This document shows, piece by piece, positions 16,526-24,504 of a stretch of 43,475 nt of DNA. A program made the position numbers and the translations under genes. Numbering within the stretch: the stretch's first letter is position 1; every line of letters starts with the position of its first letter. Source of the stretch: JBCCEJ01 sp039030335 (GTDB lineage Bacteria; Pseudomonadota; Gammaproteobacteria; HK1); the NCBI GenBank assembly GCA_039030335.1, contig JBCCEJ010000052.1, forward strand, positions 1 to 43,475. Reading direction: 5' to 3'. The notes below the pieces were generated by a model, which was not told the origin of the DNA, ran no database searches, and worked only from the letters and a program-made list of their open reading frames with translations.

Positions 16526-19182
16526 GCGGCCGCACCTCCGAGTGCAGCCTTGCACGCGCGAATCGCGTCGGCCATTTCCGCACCGTTCTGGAAGCGGTCT
16601 TCCACCGTCTTGCTGAGCGCCTTGTCGATCAGCGGCTTCATACCGGGCGGCAGGTCGGCGTTGATCTCCAGGATGTTCGGGTGCGGTTCGTTGGCGATAT
16701 GGAACATCAGCGTCGCCATCGAATCGCCTCGGAACGGCAGCGTCCCGGTGGTCATCTGATACATCATGACGCCGAGCGAGAACAGGTCGGAGCGGCCGTC
16801 GACGTGCTTGCCTGACAATTGCTCGGGCGACATGAACGACGGCGTGCCGAGCACCATGCCGGTCTTGGTCTTGCTGGAATCGGTGATCCTGGCGATCCCG
16901 AAGTCGGTCAGCTTGGCTGTCTTCGACTCTGCCTCGTACATGATATTGGCAGGCTTGATGTCACGATGTACTACGTTGAGCTTATGAGCGTAGTCCAGCG
17001 CGTCGGCAGATGCGATCACAATATCGAGGACGTCGGGCAACGGAAGCAGACTGCCGGGCTTGGTGAAACCCTCGAGATCGCCGCCCTTCAGGTATTCCAT
17101 CGCAATCCAGCCGAGATCGTGGTCTTCGCCGGTGTCATAGATTGTCACTATGTTCGGGTGATTCAGCCGGCCGGCGGAGGCCGCTTCGCGGAAGAAGCGC
17201 TCTTTTGCCTCGTCCAGTTCATCGCCGTCGAACTCCTGCGACAGCGCCATGGTCTTGATCGCTACCACGCGGTTGATCCGCGGGTCGCGTCCCTGGTAGA
17301 CGATGCCCATGGCGCCCTTACCGAGCTCTTTTTCGACCTCGAAGCGCCCGAGTGTCGGTTTTTCGATCGTTCCGTCGAGCAGCATCGTCGCGCCAGCGCC
17401 GCCACCACCGCCGCCGCCTCCGAGCAGCACGGTTTCTTCCATGGCCTTGCTGCGGTTCAGCTTCTTGTCGACGTCCCGGAATTTCGGATTGTGCTGCGCG
17501 ATGTACTCGTACACCGAGGCCGCCTTGGCAAACTGGCGCTTGCGCTCGAACTCAGGTGCGAGGTGCCACAGCAGGTCGAGTACCGATTCATCCACCGGCC
17601 GCAACCGGCGGAAGCGCTCGAAGGCCATGTCGTGATCGCCCTTGGCCTGCAACGCCAGCCCCAGCGATTTGTTGCTCTCGGCCGATTCCATGTCGGCCGC
17701 TTCCTTGCCGCGCTCTGTTACCAGGAATCGTTTGGTCGTCAAGACGGCGTGCCCAACTACCAACATCAACGTGGGCATGACCAGTTCGACCCAGGTCGCC
17801 TGTGCTACCAGCAGACCGATCTCGGCGCCGAGAAGCACGCCAACGAGCGCGATCGTCAGAATCGCTGCGGCTCCGGCGCCCAGTCTCGGCAGCAGCACCA
17901 GCAGGTAAATCGCAACGACCAGCAGAGCTACGCCAGTCACGCCAAGACCCCAGGCGGGTTTGGTGAAGAAGTGCTCCTGGAGGATGGATGAGACCAGATG
18001 CGCCAGCAGCTCGAGCGGGCTGGCCTTGGGCTGCACGGGCGTTGCAAATGAGTCGCCCAGTCCGCTTGCGGTCGGGCCGAGCAGAACGATCTTGTCGCGG
18101 TATTTGTCGAGCTTGATCGCGCCGGTCGCCACATCGAAGAAGGAGTCTGGCTTGAACGCGGCGCCACCTTCGCCATCGCCGTAGAAGAAGCTCAGCATCC
18201 GCATCTGCGGATCCGTGCCGATGGTCAGATTGCCGAGTCTGACGCTCTCGCCGAGCGTCACCTTGATGTCGTTGGGTCCGAGATTCAGGCTCGCGGCCGC
18301 GACCCGCAGGGCATAGGACGGGTAGAAGGCGTAGCGGTCGCTGCCTTCGTAGTAGGCGATGACCAGCGGGTCGGCCCGGATGCCGCCGTCCGCATCGGGA
18401 ATCTGGTTCAGCGCACCGATGCCGACGGCCTTGTCGCCGACGCCGTCGATCGGCTGCAGCGCCTGAATTGCGATCACCGGATTGGCTTCCGCGCTGTCGC
18501 TGCGCTGGATGCTGGTGAGCTGGTTGGCCTGCATGAAGTCGGCGAGGGCTTTATCGGGGTTCCCGAACGGTTCGCCGGGCACGAAGTAGGCCGGCAGAAC
18601 GACATTGGCAGACTGCGCCAGCGCCGCGCCCAGGGCCTGGTCCGTATCCATCGCCGCGGCGGCCTGGTCCAGTGCATCGAGCAGCGTGCCGAAGTCGTTC
18701 GCCAGCGCACCGCTCAGCGCTGAACCGGCGTAGAAATCCTGCGCGGCGCGAACCCCCGTGGCCGTCGCATCGGCCTTGTTTAGCAGTTCGCCCATCTGGA
18801 TGCTGTCGGCGACTGCACGGCCGAAGCTCGCCTGCTCGACGAACTGGGAGATGTCGCTCAGCGCCTGCTTGCCGGCGTTACTGTCCGGCTCGATATAGAA
18901 CACCGCGTTGGCGACGACCTTGGCCCCGGCCTTGCTGAGTTCCGAGATCATTTCAGCCTGCAGTGAACGTGGCCATGGCCACCGGCCGAGATTCTCGATG
19001 CTCTTGTCATCGATCGCGATCACGGCGAGACGATCGCTGGGATCACGATCGCTCCAGCTCACACCGTAGTCGTAAGCGACCAGCTCCATACTGCGCATGG
19101 CATCGCTGCTCGCAAACCCGAGGAATGCGATTATGACGACCAGCGCCGTGAACCAGTCCTTTGTCCAGAAGCCGCTCTTCAC
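16522..19182 (-). CDS. CHASE2-domain Ser/Thr protein kinase
   Basis: An 886-residue membrane kinase. One N-terminal helix (about 12-25) precedes a CHASE2 extracytoplasmic sensor (about 30-375). Three helices (about 395-470) lead to a cytosolic helical, TPR-like segment (about 495-570), then a linker with eight consecutive Gly (588-595). The C-terminal kinase domain (611-875) has every key residue: the Gly-rich loop GKGAMG, Lys643 (VAIKTM), Asp741 (HRDIKPAN) and Asp760 (TDFG). Thr584 (EETVLL) and Thr599 (ATMLL) flank the Gly tract and may be autophosphorylation or FHA-docking sites. It heads the operon with PP2C and FHA genes. The signal sensed is unknown. Confidence 0.92.
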   Translation of the reverse strand: MKSGFWTKDWFTALVVIIAFLGFASSDAMRSMELVAYDYGVSWSDRDPSDRLAVIAIDDKSIENLGRWPWPRSLQAEMISELSKAGAKVVANAVFYIEPDSNAGKQALSDISQFVEQASFGRAVADSIQMGELLNKADATATGVRAAQDFYAGSALSGALANDFGTLLDALDQAAAAMDTDQALGAALAQSANVVLPAYFVPGEPFGNPDKALADFMQANQLTSIQRSDSAEANPVIAIQALQPIDGVGDKAVGIGALNQIPDADGGIRADPLVIAYYEGSDRYAFYPSYALRVAAASLNLGPNDIKVTLGESVRLGNLTIGTDPQMRMLSFFYGDGEGGAAFKPDSFFDVATGAIKLDKYRDKIVLLGPTASGLGDSFATPVQPKASPLELLAHLVSSILQEHFFTKPAWGLGVTGVALLVVAIYLLVLLPRLGAGAAAILTIALVGVLLGAEIGLLVAQATWVELVMPTLMLVVGHAVLTTKRFLVTERGKEAADMESAESNKSLGLALQAKGDHDMAFERFRRLRPVDESVLDLLWHLAPEFERKRQFAKAASVYEYIAQHNPKFRDVDKKLNRSKAMEETVLLGGGGGGGGAGATMLLDGTIEKPTLGRFEVEKELGKGAMGIVYQGRDPRINRVVAIKTMALSQEFDGDELDEAKERFFREAASAGRLNHPNIVTIYDTGEDHDLGWIAMEYLKGGDLEGFTKPGSLLPLPDVLDIVIASADALDYAHKLNVVHRDIKPANIMYEAESKTAKLTDFGIARITDSSKTKTGMVLGTPSFMSPEQLSGKHVDGRSDLFSLGVMMYQMTTGTLPFRGDSMATLMFHIANEPHPNILEINADLPPGMKPLIDKALSKTVEDRFQNGAEMADAIRACKAALGGAAA

Positions 19183-19208
19183 GCTTCCACTACCTCTCGT
19201 AACAGGCT

Positions 19209-19239
19209 AACTATAGGTCATATAGTTCTGAATATCCAA
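19209..19239 (-). promoter_or_regulatory. Promoter and palindromic operator of the kinase operon
   Basis: Read on the minus strand, TTGGAT (19234-19239) and TATAGT (19210-19215) form -35 and -10 boxes 18 bp apart, just upstream of the kinase ATG at 19182. The -10 box is embedded in a perfect 7-bp inverted repeat, AACTATA (19209-19215) and TATAGTT (19221-19227), with a 5-nt spacer. A dimeric regulator bound there would cover the promoter. Confidence 0.55.
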
Positions 19240-19587
19240 CAGAAATCCGGAGTGTGTTGGACGCCCTTTTTGGTGCCAGGGTCTCGCGTCTTGTGCGCTT
19301 AGCTTGTACCCTTGGGTCCCGCGGCTCTACCTGCCAGTTTGCACTTTAACGCAACTGATTCTGCGCTGCGCGCGAATCGTGCAGCCTGCAGGAGGTGATG
19401 GGACGGGCCTCGCGACAGGCCGGTAGCGCCAGTCACGGCATTCCCAATCGAGGCCGCACCGTTATGGTGCGCGCGTCGGATGCGAGCCGGCCCGCCGCAC
19501 CATTGCGCGGCGCGGTCGCGATGTGATTCGACGCTGCCGGGGCAGGGGTCAGCCGTAGTGAAGAAACGAACACGGGACGACGAGCCA
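19240..19587. other. Intergenic stretch before dapF
   Basis: About 350 nt between the kinase promoter and dapF hold no recognisable gene. The genes usually found here in Gammaproteobacteria, the small lipoprotein lptM and often lysA, are not present. A dapF promoter must lie here, but I cannot place it with confidence. Confidence 0.4.
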
Positions 19588-20433
19588 ATGCGCACGCCCT
19601 TTACCAAGATGCACGGTCTCGGCAACGACTTCGTCGTGCTGGACAACCGTGCCGGCGGTGCCCGAGTTGACAGCGTCCGGGCTCGCGCCCTGGCCGACCG
19701 GCGCGAAGGGATCGGTTTTGACCAACTGCTGCTGCTCGAGCAACCTGGGGATGCGTCTCACGATCTGGCCTTCCGAATCTTCAACGCGGATGGCGGCGAA
19801 GTTGAACACTGCGGCAACGGCGCGCGCTGCGTCGCCGCATACGCGCATTCGCGCGCTGGACTCAAGGTGAGCCCGCTGCGACTCGAATTGCCCACGCGCA
19901 GTATCGCCGCGCGCCTGGCCGCTGATGGCCGCGTCGCGGTGGATATGGGCGAGCCCGATTTCGACCCGAGGGCAATTCCGCTCGACCTGTCGGCAGCCGA
20001 CGGCCGCTACGCCGTCGTTCTATCCGGCGGCCCCCTGACTTTCGGGGCAGTCTCGATGGGCAACCCGCACGCATTCATCCTGCACGATGAGAGCCGCGGA
20101 GCATCGTTGGCCGAACTGGATATCGAATCGGTCGCCGTTGCGCTGCAGCGCAACGGGTGCTTTCCGGAGGGCGTCAACGTCGGCTTCGGCGTGATCGATG
20201 CCGCCGACCGGCTTCGTTTGCGCGTGTTCGAGCGTGGCGTCGGTGAAACCAAGGCCTGCGGTACCGGCGCATGCGCCGCTGTAGCGATCGCGCAGCGTTG
20301 GGGCTTGCTGGGTTCAGAGGTTGTCGTGACGCTACCGGGTGGCGAACTCCATATCAGCTGGGCCGGCAACGCGCGGTCGTTGTGGATGACGGGCCCGGCG
20401 GCGTTCGTTTTTGACGGAGAGATAGAGCTTTGA
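19588..20433 (+). CDS. dapF: Diaminopimelate epimerase
   Basis: DapF converts LL- to meso-diaminopimelate, the peptidoglycan cross-linking residue and lysine precursor. The ATG at 19588 gives 281 residues and the standard start MRTPFTKMHGLGNDFVV. The open frame extends 36 codons upstream, but that part is not DapF-like. The two catalytic cysteines are Cys75 (EHCGNGARC) and Cys224 (KACGTGAC). The gene leads the dapF-DUF484-xerC operon, overlapping the next start by four bases. Confidence 0.96.
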   Translation: MRTPFTKMHGLGNDFVVLDNRAGGARVDSVRARALADRREGIGFDQLLLLEQPGDASHDLAFRIFNADGGEVEHCGNGARCVAAYAHSRAGLKVSPLRLELPTRSIAARLAADGRVAVDMGEPDFDPRAIPLDLSAADGRYAVVLSGGPLTFGAVSMGNPHAFILHDESRGASLAELDIESVAVALQRNGCFPEGVNVGFGVIDAADRLRLRVFERGVGETKACGTGACAAVAIAQRWGLLGSEVVVTLPGGELHISWAGNARSLWMTGPAAFVFDGEIEL

Positions 20434-21158
20434 GCGTGAACCCCTCCAATCCGCCAGATGCGACGGAAGAACCGTCCGACCGCGACGTGGACGAGGCGCT
20501 GGTACTCGCCTACCTGCGGCAACATCCGGATCTACTGGTGCGCCATCCGGCCTTACTCGGCGGGCTCGAGCTACCGCACGGCGTGCGCGATGCGGAGTCG
20601 TTGCTCGAGCATCAGGCCAGGCGACTTCGCGAGCAGAACCAGGAACTGCGTGATCGATTGAGCGATCTCGTCAGTAACGCGAGAGACAACGAATCGGTAA
20701 ACCGACGTCTTCAGTCGCTGGCCGTCGCACTTCTCGGTGCCGGGACGGCCTCCGATACATTCGCAGAGATCTACCAGTGTCTGACCGATGGCTTTCGTGC
20801 GAGCTCGGCGGCCATTCGGATCTACGGGGCTCCGGCGGCGGCTGATGCGCGCGGGTGCGGCGAATTCGTCGGGCCTGACGGCGCCGTGACAGACCTGCTA
20901 CGCGAGTGCATGCAAGACGGGAGCATGCGTCTCGGACCGCTGGACGCAGAGTCGCTACAACTGCTGTTTTCCGATCAGGCCGAACGAGTCCTGTCCGCGG
21001 CGCTGGTCGGGCTGCGTGCCCCGCGGGTACGCGGGGTACTCGCCATCGGCAGCGATCAGGCCGGACGGTTCGAAGCCTCCGCGGGGACGGTCTTCCTGGA
21101 GCACCTGGGCGCATTGGTCAGTCAGGCGGTGGCGCGGTTTGATGACGCGCGCTACTGA
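20430..21158 (+). CDS. DUF484 family protein
   Basis: A 242-residue protein of the DUF484 family, found between dapF and xerC in many Gammaproteobacteria; its function is unknown. The N-terminal part has a conserved helix with YLRQHPDLLVRHPALL (about 29-44). A coiled-coil stretch rich in Arg/Glu/Gln (about 58-90) follows, and then a GAF-like domain to the end. The TTG at 20430 overlaps the dapF stop and has GGAGAG about eight bases upstream; a GTG at 20436 is the alternative. The 3' end overlaps xerC by 17 nt. Confidence 0.88.
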   Translation: MSVNPSNPPDATEEPSDRDVDEALVLAYLRQHPDLLVRHPALLGGLELPHGVRDAESLLEHQARRLREQNQELRDRLSDLVSNARDNESVNRRLQSLAVALLGAGTASDTFAEIYQCLTDGFRASSAAIRIYGAPAAADARGCGEFVGPDGAVTDLLRECMQDGSMRLGPLDAESLQLLFSDQAERVLSAALVGLRAPRVRGVLAIGSDQAGRFEASAGTVFLEHLGALVSQAVARFDDARY

Positions 21159-22116
21159 GCTGCAGGCACCGTGCGGTGCCGTTTTGGATTACCTCCGTCA
21201 CCTGCGTACCGAACGGCGGCTCTCGGCGCACACACTGACCGCCTACGCGCGCGACTTGCGGGCGTTTACCGCGCACCTGGAAGGCGATGACCGGAATCTG
21301 CTCGACGCGGACAGTCGCGATGTGAGGGGTTTTGCTGCACGCGCGTTCCGTCGCGGATTGTCCGGCCGCAGTATCCAGCGCCAGCTGTCGGCCATTCGCG
21401 GGTTCTTTGCCTACGCGTTGCGAGAAGGATTGTCCGGGTCGAATCCGGCTCTCGGCGTGGCCGCGCCACGCACGGGGCAGCCGTTGCCTCGGGCGATGGA
21501 TGTCGATGCGGCGCGTCAGTTTGTCGAACCAGTGGCGCCCCGGCAGTCCGAGCAGACCGGCCGTGAGACAGGTCTGCGCGACGACGCGCTGGCCGAGACT
21601 CTCTACGGCGCCGGGCTCCGGCTCAGTGAGGCAGTCCAGCTCGATCTCCCTGACCTCGATCTCCGCGCGCGTCTGGTACGCGTGACGGGCAAGGGGCGCA
21701 AGCAGCGGGTTGTGCCGATCGGGGAGGCCGCCGCCGCCGCATTGCAGCGCTGGCTCGCGGTGCGAACTGCATGGGTCAGGCCAGAGTCCGGTGCCGCCGT
21801 GTTCCTGAGCAGGCGTGGTCGGCGCCTCAGCGCGCGCAGCGTGCAGGCGCGTTTCGCGCGTCGCGCGGCGTCGCGCGGCCATGGTGTGCACGTCCATCCG
21901 CACATGCTGCGCCACTCGTTCGCGAGCCACCTGCTCGAATCGAGCGGTGACCTGCGTGCGGTACAGGAGCTGCTCGGACACGCCGACATATCGACGACCC
22001 AGGTGTATACCCATCTCGATTTCCAGCACCTCGCGAGCGTCTACGATAGGGCGCACCCACGGGCACGGCGCAAATCGCCTGACCGGGGCCCGGGCACCCC
22101 GGAGACGGAAGGCTGA
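21142..22116 (+). CDS. xerC: Tyrosine recombinase XerC
   Basis: XerC acts with XerD at dif to resolve chromosome dimers. The ATG at 21142 overlaps the DUF484 gene and gives 324 residues. An N-terminal core-binding SAM-like domain spans about 12-100. The catalytic domain has all active-site residues: Arg160 (GAGLRLSE), Lys184 (TGKGRKQR), His254 and Arg257 (HPHMLRHSF), His280 (LGHADIS) and nucleophile Tyr289 (TTQVYTHL). The context after dapF and DUF484 is the canonical xerC locus, so this is not a mobile-element integrase. Confidence 0.96.
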   Translation: MTRATELQAPCGAVLDYLRHLRTERRLSAHTLTAYARDLRAFTAHLEGDDRNLLDADSRDVRGFAARAFRRGLSGRSIQRQLSAIRGFFAYALREGLSGSNPALGVAAPRTGQPLPRAMDVDAARQFVEPVAPRQSEQTGRETGLRDDALAETLYGAGLRLSEAVQLDLPDLDLRARLVRVTGKGRKQRVVPIGEAAAAALQRWLAVRTAWVRPESGAAVFLSRRGRRLSARSVQARFARRAASRGHGVHVHPHMLRHSFASHLLESSGDLRAVQELLGHADISTTQVYTHLDFQHLASVYDRAHPRARRKSPDRGPGTPETEG

Positions 22117-22153
22117 ACTAAAGGTTACCCGGCCGGAACCCTGCCAGCCCTCA

Positions 22154-22182
22154 CTTGCAGCGCCGCCGTGGCGACCCAACAT
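22154..22182 (+). promoter_or_regulatory. Possible sigma-32 heat-shock promoter of hslVU
   Basis: CTTGCAG (22154-22160) and CCCAACAT (22175-22182), 14 bp apart, resemble the sigma-32 consensus (CTTGAAA, then CCCCATnT). hslVU is a classic heat-shock operon, and this lies about 140 nt before the hslV start. The match is partial. Confidence 0.35.
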
Positions 22183-22224
22183 AGCCCGACAAGCGAACCG
22201 CAGGGTCGGGCTGCGACATTAGCG

Positions 22225-22240
22225 GCGCGCGCGCGCGCGC
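22225..22240. repeat. Alternating GC dinucleotide tract (GC)8
   Basis: Sixteen bases of strict GC alternation lie in the hslV leader region. Such tracts can adopt Z-DNA under negative supercoiling and are prone to slippage. Confidence 0.8.
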
Positions 22241-22273
22241 ATCTCGTAGCGCCGACATTCGTGGTGCCTGAAG

Positions 22274-22299
22274 CGGCCGGGAAGTGCTGTGCCCGGCCG
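22274..22299 (+). promoter_or_regulatory. Hairpin in the hslV leader
   Basis: A perfect 8-bp inverted repeat, CGGCCGGG (22274-22281) and CCCGGCCG (22292-22299), closes a 10-nt loop and ends about nine bases before the hslV ribosome site (TGGAGAA, 22308-22314). It has no T run, so it is not a usual terminator. It could stabilise the 5' end of the mRNA or affect translation. Confidence 0.5.
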
Positions 22300-22322
22300 A
22301 AACGACCTGGAGAATTCTTGCG

Positions 22323-22868
22323 TTGGAGCAGTTCCACGGAACCACCATCATCTGCGTGCGCAGAGCTGCCCGCGTCGTCGTCGCCGGGGACGGGCAGGTG
22401 TCGCTTGGCAACACGGTGTTGAAGGGTAATGCGCGCAAAGTGCGTCAGCTTTACAACGGGCGGGTACTCGCCGGATTTGCCGGCGGCACGGCGGATGCTT
22501 TCACCTTGTTCGAGCGCTTCGAGGCGAAACTCGAAAAGCACTCCGGAAATCTGCTGCGTGGCGCGGTGGAACTCGCGAAAGACTGGCGAACCGATCGGAT
22601 GCTGAGACGGCTGGAAGCGATGTTGCTGGTCGCTGACGAGTCCCACTCCTTGCTCATCTCGGGAACGGGAGATGTCGTCGAGCCGGAGCACGACGTCATC
22701 GCGATCGGCTCGGGTGGGGGCTACGCGCACGCGGCGGCGCTGGCCTTGACTGAAGCTACCGACCTCGGCGCACGTGAAGTGGCCGAGCGTGCGCTGCAGA
22801 TCGCTGCGCAAATATGTGTTTTCACCAATACGCAGCTGACCATAGAGGAGCTGGAGTCTCGCAGCTGA
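22323..22868 (+). CDS. hslV: ATP-dependent protease subunit HslV (ClpQ)
   Basis: HslV is the proteasome-like peptidase of the HslVU protease. A TTG start at 22323, with TGGAG eight to nine bases upstream, gives MEQFHG followed by the N-terminal nucleophile Thr (TTIICVRR), 181 residues. The frame also has an ATG at 22284, but its 13 extra codons have no family similarity. Conserved stretches include GDGQVSLGNTVLKGNARKVR, read as GDGQVSLGNTV then KGNARKVR, GFAGGTADAFTLFERFE and AIGSGGGYA. hslU follows after 81 nt. Confidence 0.95.
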   Translation: MEQFHGTTIICVRRAARVVVAGDGQVSLGNTVLKGNARKVRQLYNGRVLAGFAGGTADAFTLFERFEAKLEKHSGNLLRGAVELAKDWRTDRMLRRLEAMLLVADESHSLLISGTGDVVEPEHDVIAIGSGGGYAHAAALALTEATDLGAREVAERALQIAAQICVFTNTQLTIEELESRS

Positions 22869-22949
22869 AGCGCCAGAGGTGGCATCGGCGAAGACCTGGC
22901 ATCACCAAGTTCCGCAACACACCGTGTATATCGGGAGTGGCGTTCATAC

Positions 22950-24287
22950 ATGTCTCATATGACCCCGCGCGAAATCGTGCACGAACTGGACAACCACATC
23001 ATCGGCCAGAGCGAGGCGAAACGGGCCGTCGCAATAGCGTTGCGCAATCGTTGGCGCAGGGCGCAGCTTCCCGACTCGCTGCGCGCCGAGGTAACACCCA
23101 AGAACATCTTGATGATCGGTCCGACCGGAGTTGGCAAGACCGAGATCGCGCGACGACTTGCAAAGCTGGCCTCAGCTCCTTTCATCAAGGTTGAAGCCAC
23201 CAAGTTCACGGAGGTCGGTTACGTCGGTCGCGACGTCGAATCGATCATTCGAGATCTGGTCGAAGTCGCGATCAAGATGAACCGCGAGCGGGAAATGGCC
23301 CGGGTGCGGACCAGCGCCGAAGACCGCGCCGAGGAGCGTGTACTCGATGCCTTGTTGCCGCCGGCACGCGGTCGCACGGAAGGCGAGTGGTCGACGTCGC
23401 GTTCGGGTGACGGTGACACGCGCCAGCGCTTCCGCAAGATGCTGCGCGAAGGCAAGCTCGACGAGCGTGAGGTGGACATCGAAGTGGCAGCGCCTGCTGT
23501 CGGGGTCGAGATCATGGCGCCGCCCGGCATGGAGGAGATGACCAGTCAGCTGCAGGGGATGTTCCAGAATCTGACTGGCCAGAAGGCGCAGTCCCGCAAG
23601 TTGAAGGTCGCCACGGCGATGAAATTGCTGACCGAGGAAGAAGCCTCCGGTCTGATCAACGAAGAGGAGCTGCGCACGCAGGCCGTGGACGATGTCGAGC
23701 AGAACAGCATCGTATTCCTGGATGAACTCGATAAAGTCGCGAAGCGCGCGGAAACGAGCGGCACTGACGTGTCCCGCGAAGGCGTTCAGCGCGATCTGTT
23801 GCCGTTGGTCGAGGGCTGCGCGGTCAGTACCAAGTACGGCGTAGTGCATACCGACCACATCCTGTTCATCGCGTCCGGCGCGTTCCATCTGGCCAAGCCC
23901 TCCGACCTCGTGCCGGAGCTTCAGGGTCGCTTGCCTATCCGCGTCGAGCTGGCGGCACTAAGCGTGGCCGACTTCGAGCGGATCCTGGTCGAGCCGGACG
24001 CCTCGCTCACGGAGCAGTACAGTGCCCTGTTGGCCACCGAAGGGGTGACGCTGCGCTTCGCCGAAGATGGCATTGCGCGCCTTGCCGAAGTCGCTTTTGC
24101 CGTCAATGAGAGCACCGAGAACATCGGAGCGCGACGGTTGCATACGGTAATGGAGCGTCTGCTCGAACAGGTCTCCTTCGATGCGCCCGAACTGGACGGC
24201 AAGGAACTCGTCGTCGATGCGGACTATGTCGACGGTCATCTAGCCGAACTGGCTGGCAACGAGGATCTGAGCCGCTATATTCTCTAG
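22950..24287 (+). CDS. hslU: ATP-dependent protease ATPase subunit HslU (ClpY)
   Basis: HslU is the AAA+ unfoldase that feeds substrates to HslV. The 445-residue protein has Walker A GPTGVGKT at 57-64, Walker B IVFLDELDKV mid-protein, the pore motif GYVGRD, a variable I domain (about 110-235), sensor regions and the C-terminal tail SRYIL that docks into HslV. The ATG at 22950 gives the standard start MSHMTPREIVHELD. It is encoded 81 nt downstream of hslV in the same direction. Confidence 0.97.
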   Translation: MSHMTPREIVHELDNHIIGQSEAKRAVAIALRNRWRRAQLPDSLRAEVTPKNILMIGPTGVGKTEIARRLAKLASAPFIKVEATKFTEVGYVGRDVESIIRDLVEVAIKMNREREMARVRTSAEDRAEERVLDALLPPARGRTEGEWSTSRSGDGDTRQRFRKMLREGKLDEREVDIEVAAPAVGVEIMAPPGMEEMTSQLQGMFQNLTGQKAQSRKLKVATAMKLLTEEEASGLINEEELRTQAVDDVEQNSIVFLDELDKVAKRAETSGTDVSREGVQRDLLPLVEGCAVSTKYGVVHTDHILFIASGAFHLAKPSDLVPELQGRLPIRVELAALSVADFERILVEPDASLTEQYSALLATEGVTLRFAEDGIARLAEVAFAVNESTENIGARRLHTVMERLLEQVSFDAPELDGKELVVDADYVDGHLAELAGNEDLSRYIL

Positions 24288-24385
24288 GCATGCGCCGGGC
24301 GGCATATGCAGCCGCAATCGGTTGCAGACCAGCGGTAGGTGAGGCCGGTGCAGGTCGTGTCGACGCCCTGCACGGAGGTATCGCT

Positions 24386-24407
24386 TGCGGCCGGCTGAGT
24401 GGCCGCA
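24386..24407 (+). other. Stem-loop after hslU
   Basis: TGCGGCC (24386-24392) and GGCCGCA (24401-24407) form a perfect 7-bp stem with an 8-nt loop in the 217-nt gap between hslU and the DUF971 gene. No T run follows, so it may be a processing or stability element, or have no function. Confidence 0.35.
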
Positions 24408-24504
24408 GCCCGGCCCGCTGAAATGGTGCAGGACGCGCTCGTTCGGCATCCTGCCGGGAGGAGCCTCTGATGCGAGGGCCATATCACGAATGCCTGGAGA
24501 TCCC

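Noticed and set aside
16819..17991. A long plus-strand open frame (390 codons) inside the kinase gene
   Set aside because: It is antisense to a gene with every kinase and CHASE2 motif intact. Long antisense frames are expected in GC-rich coding DNA.
19398..19526. A 42-codon plus-strand ORF upstream of dapF with a strong GGAGG before its start
   Set aside because: The product is Arg/Ala/Ser-rich with no signal peptide or lipobox, so it does not match the LptM lipoprotein expected at this locus, and the composition is what random GC-rich sequence gives.
21142..22116. Tyrosine recombinase as a sign of a prophage or integrative element
   Set aside because: The dapF-DUF484-xerC context and length identify housekeeping XerC; no other phage or element genes are nearby.
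22284..22325. An upstream ATG start for hslV
   Set aside because: It would place 13 extra residues before the Thr nucleophile with no family similarity and would begin inside the leader hairpin; the TTG at 22323 has a good ribosome site.
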